A stretch of 64,000 bases of DNA from Oceanococcus sp964629015 (GTDB taxonomy: Bacteria; Pseudomonadota; Gammaproteobacteria; Nevskiales; Oceanococcaceae): NCBI GenBank assembly GCA_964629015.1, contig CAZVMN010000002.1, forward strand, positions 310,001 through 374,000, read 5' to 3'. Every line of letters begins with the position of its first letter. The first letter of the stretch is position 1. A program made the position numbers and the translations under genes. Below, in pieces: positions 1 to 8,525 of this stretch. The notes under the pieces are model-generated. The model saw only the letters and a program-made list of their open reading frames with translations, was not told the DNA's origin and did no database searches.

Positions 1-759
1 GGGCAGAACTGCATCGCCTCTGAACGCATTCTGGTCATGAACGGCATCTACGCGCGTTTCGTCGCCGAAATTGAAAAACATGCCGCGCTCCTGCGCCAGG
101 GCGTTCCACATGCACCGGGGGCGCAGGATGTCGGTGCGATCAACACGGCACAGCAGGTTGCCATCATCAGTGAACTGGTCGATGACGCCCTGGCTCACGG
201 CGCCCGCGCTTTGGTCGGCGGCCATCGCCCCGACCTGCCCGGTAACTACTACCCGCCCACGGTGCTGGTCGATGTCACCCCGGATATGCGTATCGCTAAC
301 GAAGAGGTGTTTGGTCCGGTGATGCTGATCATGCGTGTGGCGGACGATGCCGAAGCCATCGCGCTGGCCAATAGCACCGATTTCGGACTGCACTCGTCGG
401 TGATGACACGCAACCGAAAGCGCGGCGAACAGATCGCCAGCCAACTCGAAGCCGGGGCGACCTGCATCAACGATTTCGGCATGTGTTACCTGAATCAGAA
501 TCTGCCGTTCGGCGGGGTCAAATATTCCGGATTCGGGCGCATGAACGGACGTGATGGCCTGCGCGCCTACACCAACGCCAAAGCGGTGCTGAGTGACCGC
601 TTTCCGTTCCAGTTTCCACCGAAACTGTATCCGGTGGGCGTGAATGATTACGCCACCGCAACCCAATCCGTGCGATTGCTGTTTTCACGCCACTGGGGCG
701 ACAAGCTGCGAGCACTCGGCAAGCTTATGCGGCTGTCACTGACAGGAGGACGGGCGTGA
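1..759 (+). CDS. NAD(P)-dependent aldehyde dehydrogenase, C-terminal part
   Basis: The window opens inside this gene, so the Rossmann core and the general-base Glu lie upstream of it. The frame is open from base 1 and its first codons read GQNC, the catalytic-cysteine motif of the aldehyde dehydrogenase superfamily (Cys codon at bases 10-12). Later signatures are NEEVFGPV from base 298 and PFGGVKYSGFGR near bases 508-540. The family oxidises aldehydes to carboxylic acids in the cytoplasm. About 252 residues are visible, with a basic tail of roughly 40 residues beyond the usual family end. The stop overlaps the GTG start of the hydroxylase gene, which points to one operon with the hydroxylase and the dehydrogenases behind it. 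An aldehyde made by that hydroxylase is a plausible but unproven substrate. Confidence 0.93.
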   Translation, partial: GQNCIASERILVMNGIYARFVAEIEKHAALLRQGVPHAPGAQDVGAINTAQQVAIISELVDDALAHGARALVGGHRPDLPGNYYPPTVLVDVTPDMRIANEEVFGPVMLIMRVADDAEAIALANSTDFGLHSSVMTRNRKRGEQIASQLEAGATCINDFGMCYLNQNLPFGGVKYSGFGRMNGRDGLRAYTNAKAVLSDRFPFQFPPKLYPVGVNDYATATQSVRLLFSRHWGDKLRALGKLMRLSLTGGRA

Positions 760-1430
760 CCACGACATTCTTTATCGCCTGGGGCCTGCTGCTTGCTACC
801 GCCGGCATTTTAGTCAACGCACTGGATTGGGCGGCGCGCTCACCGCGTTTCAGCAAGTATCGACTGCGCACACCGGCGGACACCTACACCGGACCGCCCC
901 ACAAAGCCCTGAACGTCGGCCTGAACAACATCCTGGCCCTGCTGATTTTCATCGCCTTTTTCTATCACTTCGGTGCCGGCACCTTGTATTCGGGTTGGCC
1001 GGGGACCGCGCATTTCCTCGGCGAGACCTTGGCCGTCCTGCTGCTGTATGACTGCGTGTATTACTTTTACCACCGCGGCATGCACCATCCCAAGGTGATG
1101 AAGCTCGTTCACGGCATGCATCACAAAGTGCGTTTCCCTACGGCCGGTGAAAGCGTTTATCTCAATCCGCTGGAGCAGATTGGTGCGCTTTTGATTCTGC
1201 TCAGCTCGACCATGCTGCTGGGCCCCGTCAGCGAAATCTCTTTCCTGGCCATTTTCTTCATTTATTCCAGCGTCAACATCATCGTCCATTCGAATCTGGT
1301 GTTCCCGCACCCGGCATTCCGACTGTTCAACTTCTGGGTTCAGAAGCACGACGCGCATCACGACAAGTTTCGCTACAACTACGCCTCGATTTTCCCGTTC
1401 TGGGATCAGGCTTTCGGCACTTACAAGTAA
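756..1430 (+). CDS. Sterol desaturase / fatty acid hydroxylase superfamily membrane enzyme
   Basis: This 224-residue integral membrane protein carries the histidine clusters that bind the di-iron centre of the superfamily: HRGMHH (106-111), HGMHH (119-123), His178 and HDAHH (198-202). The family includes sterol C4-methyl oxidase, sterol C5 desaturase and alkyl/fatty-acid hydroxylases, which use O2 to hydroxylate or desaturate lipids. Hydrophobic segments lie near 5-22, 55-72, 88-104 and 145-177. The start is GTG at 756, preceded by a strong AGGAGG at 744-749 and overlapping the aldehyde dehydrogenase stop. The next gene resembles the sterol C4-decarboxylating 3-beta-HSD family, so an oxidase/dehydrogenase pair acting on one polycyclic or long-chain substrate is reasonable. 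The substrate cannot be read from the sequence. Confidence 0.9.
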   Translation: MTTTFFIAWGLLLATAGILVNALDWAARSPRFSKYRLRTPADTYTGPPHKALNVGLNNILALLIFIAFFYHFGAGTLYSGWPGTAHFLGETLAVLLLYDCVYYFYHRGMHHPKVMKLVHGMHHKVRFPTAGESVYLNPLEQIGALLILLSSTMLLGPVSEISFLAIFFIYSSVNIIVHSNLVFPHPAFRLFNFWVQKHDAHHDKFRYNYASIFPFWDQAFGTYK

Positions 1431-1447
1431 TTCAAGAGAGACACGAG

Positions 1448-2485
1448 ATGGAGACACGCAAGATTCTGATCACAGGCGGCCAGGGTTTTGTTGGCCGGGC
1501 GCTGGTCAATCATTTCGCCGATCAGGGCCATGAGGTGATCTGCGCCGACATCCTCGACAAGCCCTTCCGCGATGATGTGCGGTTCATCAAGCTCGACATC
1601 CGCGATGCCGATGCCGTACTCAAGGCCTGCCAAGGTCTGGATTCAATCATCCACAATGCCTCGCTGGTCCACACCAAACACAACCGCGAGGACGATGTGT
1701 GGGCGGTCAATCTGGGCGGTACTGAGAATATGTTGGCCGCGTGCCAGACGCACGCGATTCCGCGTTTCGTCTACATTTCCTCGGCCAGTGCCGTGTACGA
1801 AGGCGAAGACATCGAAAACGGCGATGAGACCCTGCCCTACTCACGCATCTCCCAGGCGCCCTATGCCGACAGCAAAATCGCTGCGGAGAAAAAGGCCTTG
1901 GCGTTTTCCGGCACCGGCGTCACGCAAGTCTGTGCGATTCGCCCTCATGTGGTGTTTGGCGCGGGCGACAACCGCTTTATCCCGGCGATTCTCGACAAGG
2001 CCAAGCAAGGCAAGCTCAACCGCGCGGTGGGCAATCGCGACAAACTCTCGGATTTCACCTACATCACCAATCTGACCGACGCCGTCGGCATGGCCGAAGC
2101 CGCCCTGGTGCCGGGTGCGCCCGTGTGCGGCCAAGCCTACTTTGTCACCAACGGCGAACCGATGGCGTTTTTCGATTTCATCGAAAAGTTCTTGATCGAA
2201 CTCGGCTATCCGCCGATCACCGGCAAAGTGCCGTTCTGGCTGGCCTACAGCGTGGCCTGCGTGGCTGAGGCGGTGGATACCCTGAAAGGCGGCACGCTCA
2301 ATGCCGAAAACGGCCTGACCCGTTTTGCGGTGCGTTACATGGTGACCCACCACTACTTCAACATTGCTAAAGCCAAACGCGACTTTGGCTGGGAACCGAA
2401 AGTGGATCTGAGTGAAGGTATCCGTCTGACGGTTGAACAGTTGTTGGCCAACGATCCGTCTTTGGCGATCAAGCGCGCGGCATGA
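1448..2485 (+). CDS. 3-beta-hydroxysteroid dehydrogenase/isomerase-family SDR (NSDHL/OleD-like)
   Basis: This is an extended short-chain dehydrogenase of 345 residues. The NAD(P)-binding motif GGQGFVG spans residues 10-16 and the catalytic YADSK has Tyr139 and Lys143, with Ser111/112 upstream. Segments such as DFTYITNLTDA and GQAYFVTNGEPMAFFDF follow the 3-beta-HSD family that contains sterol-4-carboxylate decarboxylase (NSDHL/ERG26) and bacterial OleD of olefin synthesis. Such enzymes oxidise or reduce a hydroxyl beta to a carboxyl group. The gene follows the hydroxylase by 17 bases and its stop overlaps the next start (ATGA). The choice between a sterol-like and an OleD-like role is open. 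No OleA, OleB or OleC gene is visible, although the operon continues upstream of the window. Confidence 0.9.
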   Translation: METRKILITGGQGFVGRALVNHFADQGHEVICADILDKPFRDDVRFIKLDIRDADAVLKACQGLDSIIHNASLVHTKHNREDDVWAVNLGGTENMLAACQTHAIPRFVYISSASAVYEGEDIENGDETLPYSRISQAPYADSKIAAEKKALAFSGTGVTQVCAIRPHVVFGAGDNRFIPAILDKAKQGKLNRAVGNRDKLSDFTYITNLTDAVGMAEAALVPGAPVCGQAYFVTNGEPMAFFDFIEKFLIELGYPPITGKVPFWLAYSVACVAEAVDTLKGGTLNAENGLTRFAVRYMVTHHYFNIAKAKRDFGWEPKVDLSEGIRLTVEQLLANDPSLAIKRAA

Positions 2486-3486
2486 ACCAAGACGCGCAGC
2501 ACGCGCCGCTGGCCTTGGTGCTGGGCGCCTCCGGGTTTCTCGGCAGCCATGTGATCCTTGAGCTGGTCTCTCGCGGTTATCAGGTCCGCGCACTGGCACG
2601 CCCGGACAGCGATATCAGCACGGTCAGTGCACTGCCTATCGAACACGTCCATGGCGATGTGCTCGACCGCGCCAGCCTCGACCGCGCCATGATCAACGTG
2701 GATGTGGTTTACCACTGCGTGGTCAATGCCAAGGCCTGGCTGCGCGATGTTTCGCAGCTTTATCGGGTGAATGTCGATGGCTTGCGTAACACCCTGGACA
2801 GCGCGCGGGCAGCCGGCGTGAAGCGCTTTGTCATGACCAGCACCATCGCCACCATCGCCCCCAAGCCCAATGGCTTGTCGTGCGAGACCGACCACTACAC
2901 CTCGACCGATGGCTTGCCGAATTACTATCGCTGTCGCATCGAAGCAGAAAATCTGTTCTTCGAACATACCCGTGACGGCGTCATGCAAGGTGTCGCGGCT
3001 TGTGTTGGCACCACCTTTGGGCGCAATGACCGGCTCCCCACGCCACAAGGCCAAATGGCCCTGGACGCCAGTCGTGGACGATTGCCGTTTTATTGGGACG
3101 GCGGTTCGGATGCGGTCTGTGTGCAGGATGCCGCACGCGGCATGGTCGCGGTTGGCGAGCATGGTCGCGCCGGTGAGCGTTACTTGCTCACCGAACGTTG
3201 GATGACCTACCGCGAGCTGATCGAGTTCTCAGCGCGATACGGCGGTCGCCGCCTCAAGCCTGTGCATTTTACGACCGGCATGCTGCACCTCTCAGCCATG
3301 GTCACCGAATGGTTTGCTGCACGGCTGGGGCTGGAGAACCGGTTCAATATGGAATCGCTGCGCTGCTCAACCGCGCCGCCACCTTGCGACAACAGCAAAG
3401 CCAAACGCGAGTTGGGCTGGCACCCGCGCTGCGTTTGGGATGCGGTCCGCGAAGCCATTGATGACCTGAGCGCCGACCACCGATAA
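2482..3486 (+). CDS. NAD-dependent epimerase/dehydratase-family protein with altered active site
   Basis: A second extended SDR (334 residues) directly overlaps the preceding dehydrogenase by ATGA. The cofactor motif GASGFLG lies at residues 15-21. At the catalytic YxxxK position the sequence reads YYRCR (148-152), so Arg152 stands where the conserved Lys is expected. The following EAE keeps the usual register, so this is not an alignment slip. The C-terminal segment KAKRELGWHPR is typical of the family. It could still reduce a keto group, act as an isomerase, or be a catalytically altered paralogue that partners the gene before it. It is the last gene before a 200-base gap, so the operon probably ends here. 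Confidence 0.85.
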   Translation: MNQDAQHAPLALVLGASGFLGSHVILELVSRGYQVRALARPDSDISTVSALPIEHVHGDVLDRASLDRAMINVDVVYHCVVNAKAWLRDVSQLYRVNVDGLRNTLDSARAAGVKRFVMTSTIATIAPKPNGLSCETDHYTSTDGLPNYYRCRIEAENLFFEHTRDGVMQGVAACVGTTFGRNDRLPTPQGQMALDASRGRLPFYWDGGSDAVCVQDAARGMVAVGEHGRAGERYLLTERWMTYRELIEFSARYGGRRLKPVHFTTGMLHLSAMVTEWFAARLGLENRFNMESLRCSTAPPPCDNSKAKRELGWHPRCVWDAVREAIDDLSADHR

Positions 3487-3613
3487 CCCGGACACCTCGC
3501 CGCCGTGCTGACGTCAGCGCAATGCGCTACCTCCAAAGGCGTCGGCTCACAGCCTCACGAACCACATCGCCAGCGCGCTCAGGCCATTGGCGTCACTGTG
3601 CCTTTCTGATAAA

Positions 3614-3631
3614 TTAAGGATGTTGCCTTAA
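3614..3631. promoter_or_regulatory. Inverted repeat TTAAGG-N6-CCTTAA upstream of the exporter operon
   Basis: Perfect 6-base arms (3614-3619 and 3626-3631) surround ATGTTG in the leader of the RND exporter gene. The geometry suits a dimeric repressor operator. No regulator gene is adjacent, so the binding protein is unknown. Confidence 0.4.
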
Positions 3632-3632
3632 C

Positions 3633-3656
3633 AACAGCGCAGGACGATGCGCTGTT
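3633..3656. promoter_or_regulatory. Second inverted repeat (8-base arms) in the exporter leader
   Basis: AACAGCGC (3633-3640) pairs perfectly with GCGCTGTT (3649-3656) across AGGACGAT. It begins one base after the TTAAGG palindrome. The repeat covers the upstream in-frame ATG at 3647, which makes the ATG at 3683 the better start. It may be an operator or an mRNA hairpin. Confidence 0.4.
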
Positions 3657-3682
3657 CCCACAACATCACCTCAGCACGCCTC

Positions 3683-6175
3683 ATGACCACGCCGAAACTT
3701 TCCGCGTTTGACCGCCTACGCTCGCGCATAGAATCCGGGTTCGGCCGCTGGGGCGAAATCTGCCATGACCACCCGTGGTGGGTGATCATCTCCGTGGTCG
3801 TCGCGTTGGCATATTTCTCGACCTGGCTCCCAACCATGCAGGTCGACACGTCCAACGAAAGCTATTTGCACGAGACCGACCCCGCCCGCGTCACCTACGA
3901 CATCTTCCAGCGCGAGTTTGGCAAAGACGAGCGCATCGTCGTGCAGGTCGAAAGCGACGGCGACATCGTCAACGATCGGACGCTCAGGCAACTTCAGTCC
4001 CTGCATGCAGAGCTGGAAGCCATTCCCCAGGTCGACAAGGTCGACAGTCTGATCAACGCGCGCTTAACGATTGGGCGTGGCGATGAATTGATCGTCCAGG
4101 ACCTGCTGGAGGATTGGCCGCAAACTCCGAGCGAGTTCGATATCTTGAGTGAACGCATTCGGACCAATCCGCTCTATCGCAATCATTTCGTCGACCCATC
4201 GATGACCCGCACGGTGCTGATTGTCACACCCGACACCTATACGGGCAGCCATTCCGGCGCCGATGCTGATACCGCGCTTGAGGATTTCGATTTCAGCGCC
4301 GGTTTTGACGATGTGGATGCGCTCCTGGCTGACGACAACAGCCCGATCGAGGACGACGACGCCGAACTCATCACCGACGAAGAAATCTACCGCATCATCG
4401 ACACCATCCGGGCGATCGGACGCAGCCACAGCCAGGACGATCTGCGCATCGGCATGGCCGGCTCACCGTTCATGATGCATCAGCTGACCTTTATCCTGGG
4501 TCGCGACATGTTCATGTTCTCCGGCATCGGTGTGCTGCTGATCTCCAGCCTGCTGTTTGCCGTGTTCCGGCGCTGGGTGATTGTGGTCCTTCCGGTCTTC
4601 GTCTCCGCGTTGTCGGTGTATTTCACCTTCGCCCTCATGTGCTTTTTCGGCATGGTGGTCACAACCTCGGTGCAAATCCTGCCGTCACTGCTGCTGGCCA
4701 TCGGCGTAGGCAATTCGGTGCATATCTTCACCGTGTATTTTCAGGCGGTGGATCGCGGCAGCAATAAACGTGAAGCATTGCGCTATGCCCTGGGACACTC
4801 GGGTTTGGCGGTCATGATGACGGGCCTAACGACCGCCGGCGGTCTGGTTTCTTTCGTCACCGCCAATCTCAAACCCATCGCAGACATCGGCATCATCGCG
4901 CCCATGGGCATCCTCAGCGCGTTGCTGTTTTCGCTGGCGCTGCTGCCGGCGCTGATTTCTGTCACACCGTTCAAGGACAAAGGTCTCAAGGACGACAGTA
5001 ATGGGCCCTTCCAACACTTTTTGATGTGGTGTGCGCACATTTCCACCCATCACCCGAAACGCGTGGTCGGCCTGTGGTTTGTGCTGATTGCCGCCTGCTT
5101 GGTCAGCGTCGCACAAATTCGCCCCAGCCATTTCCCGCTGACCTGGTTCCCCGAAGGCATGGAAGTGCGTGATATCACCGAGTCGCTGGACAAGCACTTC
5201 GGCGGCTCGACCTTCAGTGAAATCGTTGTCGACAGCGGCAAAGAAAACGGCCTGCACGATCCGGAACTGCTGCATGCGGTGGACCGCGCGATGATCTTCC
5301 TGGACCAGCTTGAGGTTCATGGCGTGCAATCCGGAAAAGCGACCTCGCTGCTGGATATCAACAAAGAGTTGCATCAGGCGCTCAACGGCAATGACCCGGC
5401 CTACTACGCCATTCCGGATGATCGCGCCCTGATCGCCCAGGAGTTGCTGCTGTTCGAGAACTCGGGCAGTGACGATCTGGAAGACATCGTCGACACCTCG
5501 TTCAGCAAGATGCGCATCACGGCCAAAATGCCGTTCGTTGATGGCGTGCTGTATCCCGATTATCTGGACGCACTGCAATCCGGCTTTCGCGAGATTGTCG
5601 GCGACCGTGCTGAGGTCACCTTCACCGGCGTCATCATGCTCCTGGCCGGCAGTGTCAAAGTGCTGATTGGCGACACCATTCGTTCCTACATGCTGGCGTT
5701 CTGCATCATTGCTCCGCTGATGATGCTGCTGGTCGGCTCGGTCCGCACCGGTCTGATCAGCATGATCCCCAACCTCGCGCCGATCATCTTCACCCTGGCC
5801 ATCATGCCCATTCTGGGCATTCCGCTGGACGCCTTCACGCTGCTGATCGGCTCTATCGCATTGGGGCTGGCGGTCGACGACACCATCCATTTCATGCACA
5901 ACTTTCAGCGCTACTACGCACAAACGGGTGACGCGGAAACCGCTGTGCATGAGACCCTAAGAACTACCGGCAAGGCGCTGATGATCACCTCACTGGTGTT
6001 GTCATCCGCGTTCTACGTCAACATGTTCGGGACCATGTACAACCTGCAGGACTTCGGTCTGCTCACCGGCACCAGCATCATCGTCGCGTTTCTTGCCGAC
6101 GTGTTGCTGGCGCCGGCGCTGATGGTCCTGCTGGCGCGCTGGAAAGAACGCAAAACCAAGGAGGCCATCGCATGA
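3683..6175 (+). CDS. RND superfamily exporter, MMPL type
   Basis: This inner-membrane transporter of about 830 residues has the RND/MMPL plan: one N-terminal helix (WWVIISVVVALAYFSTW), a large periplasmic loop, a five-helix bundle, then the same arrangement repeated. The motifs VGNSVHIF (first half) and LAVDDTIHFM (around residue 730) are typical of MMPL-type lipid and hydrophobic-compound exporters driven by the proton gradient. The first periplasmic loop holds a strikingly acidic stretch around bases 4240-4400. I chose ATG 3683 (MTTPKL); an in-frame ATG at 3647 lies inside a hairpin. The stop overlaps the next gene, a LolA-like periplasmic protein, which suggests export of a lipid or lipoprotein-like cargo toward the outer membrane. 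Confidence 0.9.
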   Translation: MTTPKLSAFDRLRSRIESGFGRWGEICHDHPWWVIISVVVALAYFSTWLPTMQVDTSNESYLHETDPARVTYDIFQREFGKDERIVVQVESDGDIVNDRTLRQLQSLHAELEAIPQVDKVDSLINARLTIGRGDELIVQDLLEDWPQTPSEFDILSERIRTNPLYRNHFVDPSMTRTVLIVTPDTYTGSHSGADADTALEDFDFSAGFDDVDALLADDNSPIEDDDAELITDEEIYRIIDTIRAIGRSHSQDDLRIGMAGSPFMMHQLTFILGRDMFMFSGIGVLLISSLLFAVFRRWVIVVLPVFVSALSVYFTFALMCFFGMVVTTSVQILPSLLLAIGVGNSVHIFTVYFQAVDRGSNKREALRYALGHSGLAVMMTGLTTAGGLVSFVTANLKPIADIGIIAPMGILSALLFSLALLPALISVTPFKDKGLKDDSNGPFQHFLMWCAHISTHHPKRVVGLWFVLIAACLVSVAQIRPSHFPLTWFPEGMEVRDITESLDKHFGGSTFSEIVVDSGKENGLHDPELLHAVDRAMIFLDQLEVHGVQSGKATSLLDINKELHQALNGNDPAYYAIPDDRALIAQELLLFENSGSDDLEDIVDTSFSKMRITAKMPFVDGVLYPDYLDALQSGFREIVGDRAEVTFTGVIMLLAGSVKVLIGDTIRSYMLAFCIIAPLMMLLVGSVRTGLISMIPNLAPIIFTLAIMPILGIPLDAFTLLIGSIALGLAVDDTIHFMHNFQRYYAQTGDAETAVHETLRTTGKALMITSLVLSSAFYVNMFGTMYNLQDFGLLTGTSIIVAFLADVLLAPALMVLLARWKERKTKEAIA

Positions 6176-6978
6176 CATTCTTCAACCGCATCGTGCTGCT
6201 CAGCACCCTGCTGATCCTGCCGTTGAGTGCAAGCGCAGAGATGTCCGGACGCGACATCATGCAAAAAGTCAAAGACCGTGATGACGGCGAAAATGCCGTC
6301 ATGGACATGCAAATGCTGCTGATCAATGACAGCGGTGATACACGCGAGCGGCATATCCGGTCTTTCCGTCGCGATGCGCCGGAAAACCCGAAAGACACCC
6401 AGAGCATCATGTTCTTTCTCAGTCCGGCCAACGTCGAAGACACGGGATTTCTGACCTATGACTATGACGACGGCAGCAAAGACGACGACCAATGGCTGTA
6501 TCTGCCGGCCCTGAAAAAGGTCAAACGCATCGCGGCGGCTGACAAGAGCGGCAGTTTCATGGGTTCGGACTTCACCTATGCCGACATGAGCAGCCCGGAT
6601 CTCGATGACTACACCTACGAAGTCATGAAGGAAACCGAAGTCGACGGCCACAAGGTGTGGCAGATCCTGTCCACGCCCAAAACCGACGACGAGATCAAAC
6701 GCACCGGGTATACCAAGTCCGTCACCTTTGTGCGGCAAGACAACTACGTGGTTGTACGCTCGGTCAATTGGCTGGAGAAAGGTGGCCGCCTGAAGTTCAT
6801 GGAGGTGAAGAAGCTGGAGCAGATCGACGGCATCTGGACACCACTGGAGATGGTCATGACGACCAAAAAGGGCAAGCAGACCGAACACGCCAGCGTGCTG
6901 CGCTGGGACGACGTCAAATACAACCAGCCCATGGATGACGAGTTGTTCACTCAGCGCCGTTTGAGCCAGGGCCTGTAA
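6172..6978 (+). CDS. LolA-like outer-membrane lipoprotein-sorting protein
   Basis: This 268-residue secreted protein starts with a signal peptide (cleavage likely after LSASA near residue 22). It has the features of the LolA-like family often annotated as outer membrane lipoprotein-sorting protein: a first motif GRDIMQKVKDRD, the segment DDQWLYLPALKKVKRI, and the tail KYNQPMDDELFTQRRL. The family is an incomplete barrel with a hydrophobic cavity that carries a lipid or acyl chain through the periplasm. Its start overlaps the exporter stop (ATGA), and it sits 3 bases before a DUF1302 barrel gene. It is therefore the likely periplasmic shuttle between the inner-membrane pump and the outer-membrane partner. 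Confidence 0.88.
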   Translation: MTFFNRIVLLSTLLILPLSASAEMSGRDIMQKVKDRDDGENAVMDMQMLLINDSGDTRERHIRSFRRDAPENPKDTQSIMFFLSPANVEDTGFLTYDYDDGSKDDDQWLYLPALKKVKRIAAADKSGSFMGSDFTYADMSSPDLDDYTYEVMKETEVDGHKVWQILSTPKTDDEIKRTGYTKSVTFVRQDNYVVVRSVNWLEKGGRLKFMEVKKLEQIDGIWTPLEMVMTTKKGKQTEHASVLRWDDVKYNQPMDDELFTQRRLSQGL

Positions 6979-6981
6979 CGC

Positions 6982-8499
6982 GTGCTAAAACGACGCGATA
7001 TCGCCGCCGCCATGCTGGGCACGCTGGTCGCCTACCCGGCTCTGGCGCAGGATGACATGGACGACGTGCTCGGTGGCTTTGAAGATCTGGACAGCTTCAA
7101 CGAGGTGATTGAGCTGAACAAACAGGACAATCGCTTCGAGGAAAAAATGTGGGACCCCAGCGGCAGCCTCTCGCTGGCCAGCAGCTATAACTTGAAAGAT
7201 CATCAGTCCACCACCGGAACCGACTACGACGGCCTGTCCAAGCTGCGCTTGCGCGCCAATCTCGGTCTCGATGGACAGTTCGGTGAAAATTGGCGCAGCA
7301 GCTTCAATGTGAGCGCCTGGCACGACTTCGCGTACGAGCTGCAGGACGCCGACTACACCGCTGAGGTGCTTGACGAATACGAGCAGGTTTTCGAGGTTCA
7401 GGACGCCTGGATTTCGGCCCGACTCGGCAGCCAGTGGGACAGCAAGATCGGGCGTCAAGTGGCGGTCTGGGGCTTTGCAGACAACCTGCGTGTACTGGAT
7501 GTCCTCAATCCGCTGGACAACCTGGAACCCGGCCTCGCCGATATCGAAGATTTACGCCTGCCTGTAGGCATGCTGCGACTCGACCACTACACCGGGCCGT
7601 GGCAAGCCTCGGCCTTTGTCATCCCCGAGCAACGTTTCTCGCGCAACCCGCCGATTGGCAGCGATTTCTACAGCGTGACCGACGGCCAGGGCAACGCGGT
7701 CAGCTACCGCGAGATCAAACCCGAAGATTTTGACGAGCTCAACTATGCCGCCGCTTTGACCGGACGCTTTTCCGGCTGGGACTTGAGCCTGACCGCATCA
7801 CGACGTTGGTTTGACGAGCCTTATCTCGACGCCCGCGCCTTCGACACTGGCGACCCCAACGCCACCCAGGACGATTTCGAGCGGGATGCGGTGCTGCGCC
7901 ACAGCCGTGTGAATCAGTTCGGTTACGGCCTACAGATTACCCAGGGCAGTTGGCTGTTCAAGCACGAAGCCGCGCTCATCGATGGCCTGTTGCTGACCTC
8001 CAGCCGTGTTCTTGAAGACCCCCTACCGCTGCTCAATGCGCTGCCTGTTGTGAACGCCCTGTTCCCCGACGGCGGCCAGCTGCTGCCCACCGACGTGCGC
8101 GAAGTGCAGCGCTTTGATGCGTTGCTGGGCGTGGAATATTTTGGCTTGGCGCAAACCACACTCAGCCTGGAACTGGCGGTCCGACGCATCGACGACTTCG
8201 ACCAGGATCTGGCCTGGTCGGGTTACCAGGAACTGCGTGGCGAAACCGCCCTGCGCATCACCCGCAACTTCCTCAACGAACGTCTGCGCCTGCATGTCAT
8301 CAGCGTCCTGTTTAGCCGCGATGGCGACATGCTCGACCCCAGCGGCGGCGCAATACACCGCGTCAACGGCGAATACGACTTTGGCCAAGCCTTGATCCTG
8401 TCAGCCGGTGTGGTCATCTACGAAGCCGGCGATCAGGCACCCTTCTTCGTCAGCGGTGACAACGACCGCCTGTTCGCCGAGGTGAAGTGGTCATTCTGA
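6982..8499 (+). CDS. DUF1302-type outer-membrane beta-barrel protein
   Basis: This 505-residue protein has an N-terminal signal peptide (ending near PALAQ) followed by alternating amphipathic strands rich in aromatic residues. It ends in the outer-membrane sorting pattern AEVKWSF with a terminal Phe. Segments such as GRQVAVWGFADNLRVLDVLNP resemble the DUF1302 family, which often occurs with DUF1329 and MMPL exporters in aromatic, steroid and hydrocarbon degraders. The start is GTG, only 3 bases after the LolA-like gene, so it is very likely co-transcribed. Its proposed role is the outer-membrane element of a hydrophobic-compound trafficking system. A second DUF1302 gene lies near 61 kb. Confidence 0.8.
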   Translation: MLKRRDIAAAMLGTLVAYPALAQDDMDDVLGGFEDLDSFNEVIELNKQDNRFEEKMWDPSGSLSLASSYNLKDHQSTTGTDYDGLSKLRLRANLGLDGQFGENWRSSFNVSAWHDFAYELQDADYTAEVLDEYEQVFEVQDAWISARLGSQWDSKIGRQVAVWGFADNLRVLDVLNPLDNLEPGLADIEDLRLPVGMLRLDHYTGPWQASAFVIPEQRFSRNPPIGSDFYSVTDGQGNAVSYREIKPEDFDELNYAAALTGRFSGWDLSLTASRRWFDEPYLDARAFDTGDPNATQDDFERDAVLRHSRVNQFGYGLQITQGSWLFKHEAALIDGLLLTSSRVLEDPLPLLNALPVVNALFPDGGQLLPTDVREVQRFDALLGVEYFGLAQTTLSLELAVRRIDDFDQDLAWSGYQELRGETALRITRNFLNERLRLHVISVLFSRDGDMLDPSGGAIHRVNGEYDFGQALILSAGVVIYEAGDQAPFFVSGDNDRLFAEVKWSF

Positions 8500-8525
8500 G
8501 GCGCGTGTGACATTCTCGGGAGCGT

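Noticed and set aside
4826..5950. A 374-codon open frame on the minus strand.
   Set aside because: It is antisense to the membrane-spanning part of the RND exporter; its Gln/Asp/His-rich product reflects reversed hydrophobic codons.
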